DNA from: JBFFSQ01 sp041572275
GTDB taxonomy: Bacteria; Pseudomonadota; Gammaproteobacteria; SZUA-229
Assembly (NCBI GenBank): GCA_041572275.1
Contig: JBFFSQ010000147.1
Location: forward strand, 1 to 7,708
DNA: 7,708 nt
Direction of reading: 5' to 3'
The position numbers and the translations under genes are program-made. The notes beneath the pieces were generated by a model, which ran no database searches, was not told the DNA's origin, and was given only the letters and a program-made list of their open reading frames with translations. Within the stretch, counting starts at the first letter, position 1; every line of letters begins with the position of its first letter. This document shows positions 5,775-7,708 of the stretch, piece by piece.

Positions 5775-7292
5775 ATGATAAGGTATAAATTAATTTCACA
5801 GGTCCATTGGGCAGTGATTTATAAAAACAACGTAACTATATTTTTATCCAGTTTATCGATTCTTCTATTGTTTACTCTGTCTGGTACTGTCGAGGCAGCA
5901 GTTAATACGGGAGCAGATGATTGGGTTGATCTGACTGAGCATCCAATTGGGATATTCACCCTTGTCATCTTTGTTATTGCCTATGCGGTTGTAATGTGCG
6001 AGGAGTGTACCCAGCTACGCAAGTCAAAGCCGGTGATACTTGCCGCGGGTATCATTTGGGCACTAATTGCCTACTATTACAGTAAGCATGGTTTTACCGA
6101 GGCGGCAAGTAATGCGTTTCGTCATAATGTGCTCGAGTTTGCTGAGCTTTTTTTGTTTCTGCTGGTAGCGATGACCTATGTCAATGCTATGGATGAGCGC
6201 CAGGTGTTCATGACACTACGTTCCTGGCTGGTGCACAAAGGCTGTAGTTATCGTTTGTTGTTTTGGGTCACTGGTGGTCTGTCATTTATACTCTCTCCTG
6301 TAATCGACAATTTGACCACCGCATTGGTTATGTGTGCCGTGGTCCTGGCTGTGGGTAAGGACAGTAGTAAGTTTGTTAGTCTCGCCTGTGTAAATATTGT
6401 GGTGGCGGCTAACGCAGGTGGTGCTTTCAGTCCTTTTGGTGATATCACCACGCTCATGGTCTGGCAGAAAGATCTGGTTGAATTTCAGACCTTCTTTTTA
6501 TTGTTTACTCCCGCGTTAGTAAATTTTGTAGTTCCAGCAGCCTTGATGCATTTCTATGTTCCACAAGGAATACCTGAACCTGATAATGATCGTGTGCAAT
6601 TGCGTCGTGGTGCTTACGTGATCATTTTTCTGTTTGCCTGTACTATTGCCACCGCCGTGATTTTTCACAGCGCATTTCATATGCCGCCAATGCTGGGGAT
6701 GATGACCGGCCTGGCTTACCTGCAGTTTTTCGGTTATTACCTGAAAAAAACTCATATAAAAACGCCGTTGGATAGCCTTGATTATGGCGCGGTGGGTGAC
6801 GTGGTTCCGTCGGGCGCTAAAGTCCGTCCAGCTTTCGATGTATTTGGCCGTATTGCCCGTGCCGAATGGGACACCCTGTTGTTTTTCTATGGAGTGGTGC
6901 TATGTGTGGGTGGGCTTGGTTTTATTGGTTATTTAACCATTGTTTCTCAATATATTTACGTTGATCTTGGTGCCACGACAGCGAATGTACTGGTCGGTTT
7001 CCTATCCGCAGTGATTGATAACATCCCGATGATGTTTGCCGTGCTGACCATGCAGCCAGACATGCCACTGGGCCAATGGTTACTGGTGACACTTACCGCT
7101 GGTGTCGGGGGCAGTATGTTATCGATTGGCTCTGCCGCGGGGGTTGCATTGATGGGGCAGGCACGTGGCATGTATACATTTTTTACACATCTCAAATGGA
7201 CGCCAGTAATCATGCTCGGTTACATAGCGAGTATTTGGGTGCATATCTGGATTAATGCATATACATTCCAGATACCGGTAATTGGAGGTTAA
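5775..7292 (+). CDS. nhaD: NhaD-type Na+/H+ antiporter
   Basis: This inner-membrane antiporter of the ArsB/NhaD (IT) superfamily exports Na+ or Li+ in exchange for protons and serves in salt and alkali tolerance. It has about 12 hydrophobic segments over 505 residues, slightly longer than the roughly 480 usual for the family. Signature motifs are SPVIDNLTTAL (174-184), NAGGAFSPFGDITT (213-226), SAVIDNIPMMFAVL (411-424) and GGSMLSIGSAAG (445-456). The Asp-Asn pairs D178/N179 and D415/N416, D223/T225/T226 and S450/S453 correspond, from memory, to residues shown important in Vibrio cholerae NhaD. A signal-peptide-like segment (19-41, ending GTVEA) precedes the first core helix, as in other NhaD proteins. 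The start is uncertain: neither ATG 5775 nor the in-frame GTG at 5814, which would give a more typical signal peptide, has a good ribosome site. A CBS-domain gene follows after 5 bases. Overall identification is secure. Confidence 0.95.
   Translation: MIRYKLISQVHWAVIYKNNVTIFLSSLSILLLFTLSGTVEAAVNTGADDWVDLTEHPIGIFTLVIFVIAYAVVMCEECTQLRKSKPVILAAGIIWALIAYYYSKHGFTEAASNAFRHNVLEFAELFLFLLVAMTYVNAMDERQVFMTLRSWLVHKGCSYRLLFWVTGGLSFILSPVIDNLTTALVMCAVVLAVGKDSSKFVSLACVNIVVAANAGGAFSPFGDITTLMVWQKDLVEFQTFFLLFTPALVNFVVPAALMHFYVPQGIPEPDNDRVQLRRGAYVIIFLFACTIATAVIFHSAFHMPPMLGMMTGLAYLQFFGYYLKKTHIKTPLDSLDYGAVGDVVPSGAKVRPAFDVFGRIARAEWDTLLFFYGVVLCVGGLGFIGYLTIVSQYIYVDLGATTANVLVGFLSAVIDNIPMMFAVLTMQPDMPLGQWLLVTLTAGVGGSMLSIGSAAGVALMGQARGMYTFFTHLKWTPVIMLGYIASIWVHIWINAYTFQIPVIGG
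7284..7288 (+). promoter_or_regulatory. Ribosome-binding site of the CBS-domain gene
   Basis: GGAGG lies 9 bases before the ATG at 7298 and runs into the final codons of nhaD, whose TAA (7290-7292) separates it from the start. This indicates coupled translation of nhaD and the CBS gene. Confidence 0.8.
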
Positions 7293-7297
7293 CAACC

Positions 7298-7708
7298 ATG
7301 CTTGACAATGTTTATGTCAAAGATGTGTATTTAAACATCGATGATTATCCGAATATCTCACAAGATGCCCCGATAGGTCATGCCATCCACATGATGCATA
7401 GCTTTCTAGAAGACCAGCACAAGTATCGCAATATCTTGGTGCTTGATGACGATGATCATCTCAAGGGTTACCTCTCTCTGCGTGATCTGATTCGTGCTGT
7501 TGGACCAGATTATCTGCGCAAGCGAGAGCCTAATCTAAAAGGTAATCAGCCTTTTAATTTTGAAGGCCTTAGTCAAGATTTGACGGCACTGTCATCTTTG
7601 TGGGAGGAGGGCTTTTCAAATAAGGTTTATGATGAGTTGCATAAACCGGTGTCTGAATGTATGACCTTGATGGAAGATCATGTATCGCTAAAAGATCATA
7701 TCGCAAAA
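7298..7708 (+). CDS. CBS-domain protein, N-terminal 137 codons (3' end beyond window)
   Basis: The frame is open from ATG 7298 through the last base. Residues 19-70 fit the first CBS motif of a pair: ISQDAPIGHAIHMMHSFLED, then RNILVLDDDDHLKGYLSLRD, the usual pattern of a helix followed by two strands and an S/T-x-x-D turn. A linker of about 45 residues follows. Residues 116-137 (KPVSECMTLMEDHVSLKDHI) then begin a second CBS motif that is cut by the window edge. No signal peptide or membrane segment is visible, so it is cytoplasmic so far as seen. CBS pairs bind adenosine nucleotides, and in some transporters sense ionic strength. Its tight spacing behind nhaD suggests it regulates or senses for the antiporter, which is inference. 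Whether another domain follows cannot be seen. Confidence 0.85.
   Translation, partial: MLDNVYVKDVYLNIDDYPNISQDAPIGHAIHMMHSFLEDQHKYRNILVLDDDDHLKGYLSLRDLIRAVGPDYLRKREPNLKGNQPFNFEGLSQDLTALSSLWEEGFSNKVYDELHKPVSECMTLMEDHVSLKDHIAK

Noticed and set aside
6248..7213. Minus-strand open frames at 6248-6457, 6516-6755 and 6956-7213
   Set aside because: All are opposite nhaD, whose conserved motifs cover the same bases. They show no domains and no promoter.

Overview
The window looks like chromosome of a Gram-negative, probably marine or halotolerant gammaproteobacterium. This rests on an NhaD-type Na+/H+ antiporter, the large exported calcium-binding repeat proteins, and what appears to be an outer-membrane-type protein at the left edge. 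No species can be named from the sequence. It holds two divergent transcription units separated by an AT-rich region of about 530 bases.

Left unit (minus strand, 5244 down to 1). Four closely spaced genes read leftward: a small four-helix VanZ-like membrane protein (5244-4768); a 605-residue exported protein made of a fibronectin type III domain, a bacterial Ig-like domain and a seven-repeat FG-GAP/VCBS propeller (4765-2948); an 845-residue exported protein with an unrecognised N-terminal domain, a thrombospondin-3-like calcium motif, a DUF11-like domain and a right-handed beta-helix ending in a choice-of-anchor Q domain (2832-295); and the first 96 codons of a signal-peptide-bearing, beta-rich protein cut by the window edge (290-1). 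Gaps are 2, 115 and 4 bases, so an operon is likely. The two large proteins share an N-terminal hydrophobic helix followed by LASGGGG at exactly the same residue positions. It resembles a lipoprotein signal but has no cysteine, and neither protein has a C-terminal anchor. The 845-residue gene has its Shine-Dalgarno sequence in the loop of a perfect 9-bp inverted repeat that abuts the start codon.

Middle (5245-5774). This is a divergent, very AT-rich regulatory region. It includes a 25-codon GTG-start small ORF (5673-5750) with a perfect ribosome-binding site, followed by a GC-rich hairpin just before the antiporter start. It may be a translated leader for the antiporter.

Right unit (plus strand, 5775 to 7708). 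nhaD is followed after 5 bases by a soluble CBS-domain protein that runs off the window. The antiporter exports Na+ (or Li+) in exchange for protons. The CBS protein is a plausible nucleotide- or ionic-strength-sensing partner, which is an inference from context.

Nothing here is a recognisable mobile element, CRISPR array, tRNA or rRNA. The points most worth a second look are the cysteine-less LASGGGG signal shared by two co-operonic surface proteins, the hairpin-presented ribosome site, and the small ORF ahead of nhaD.
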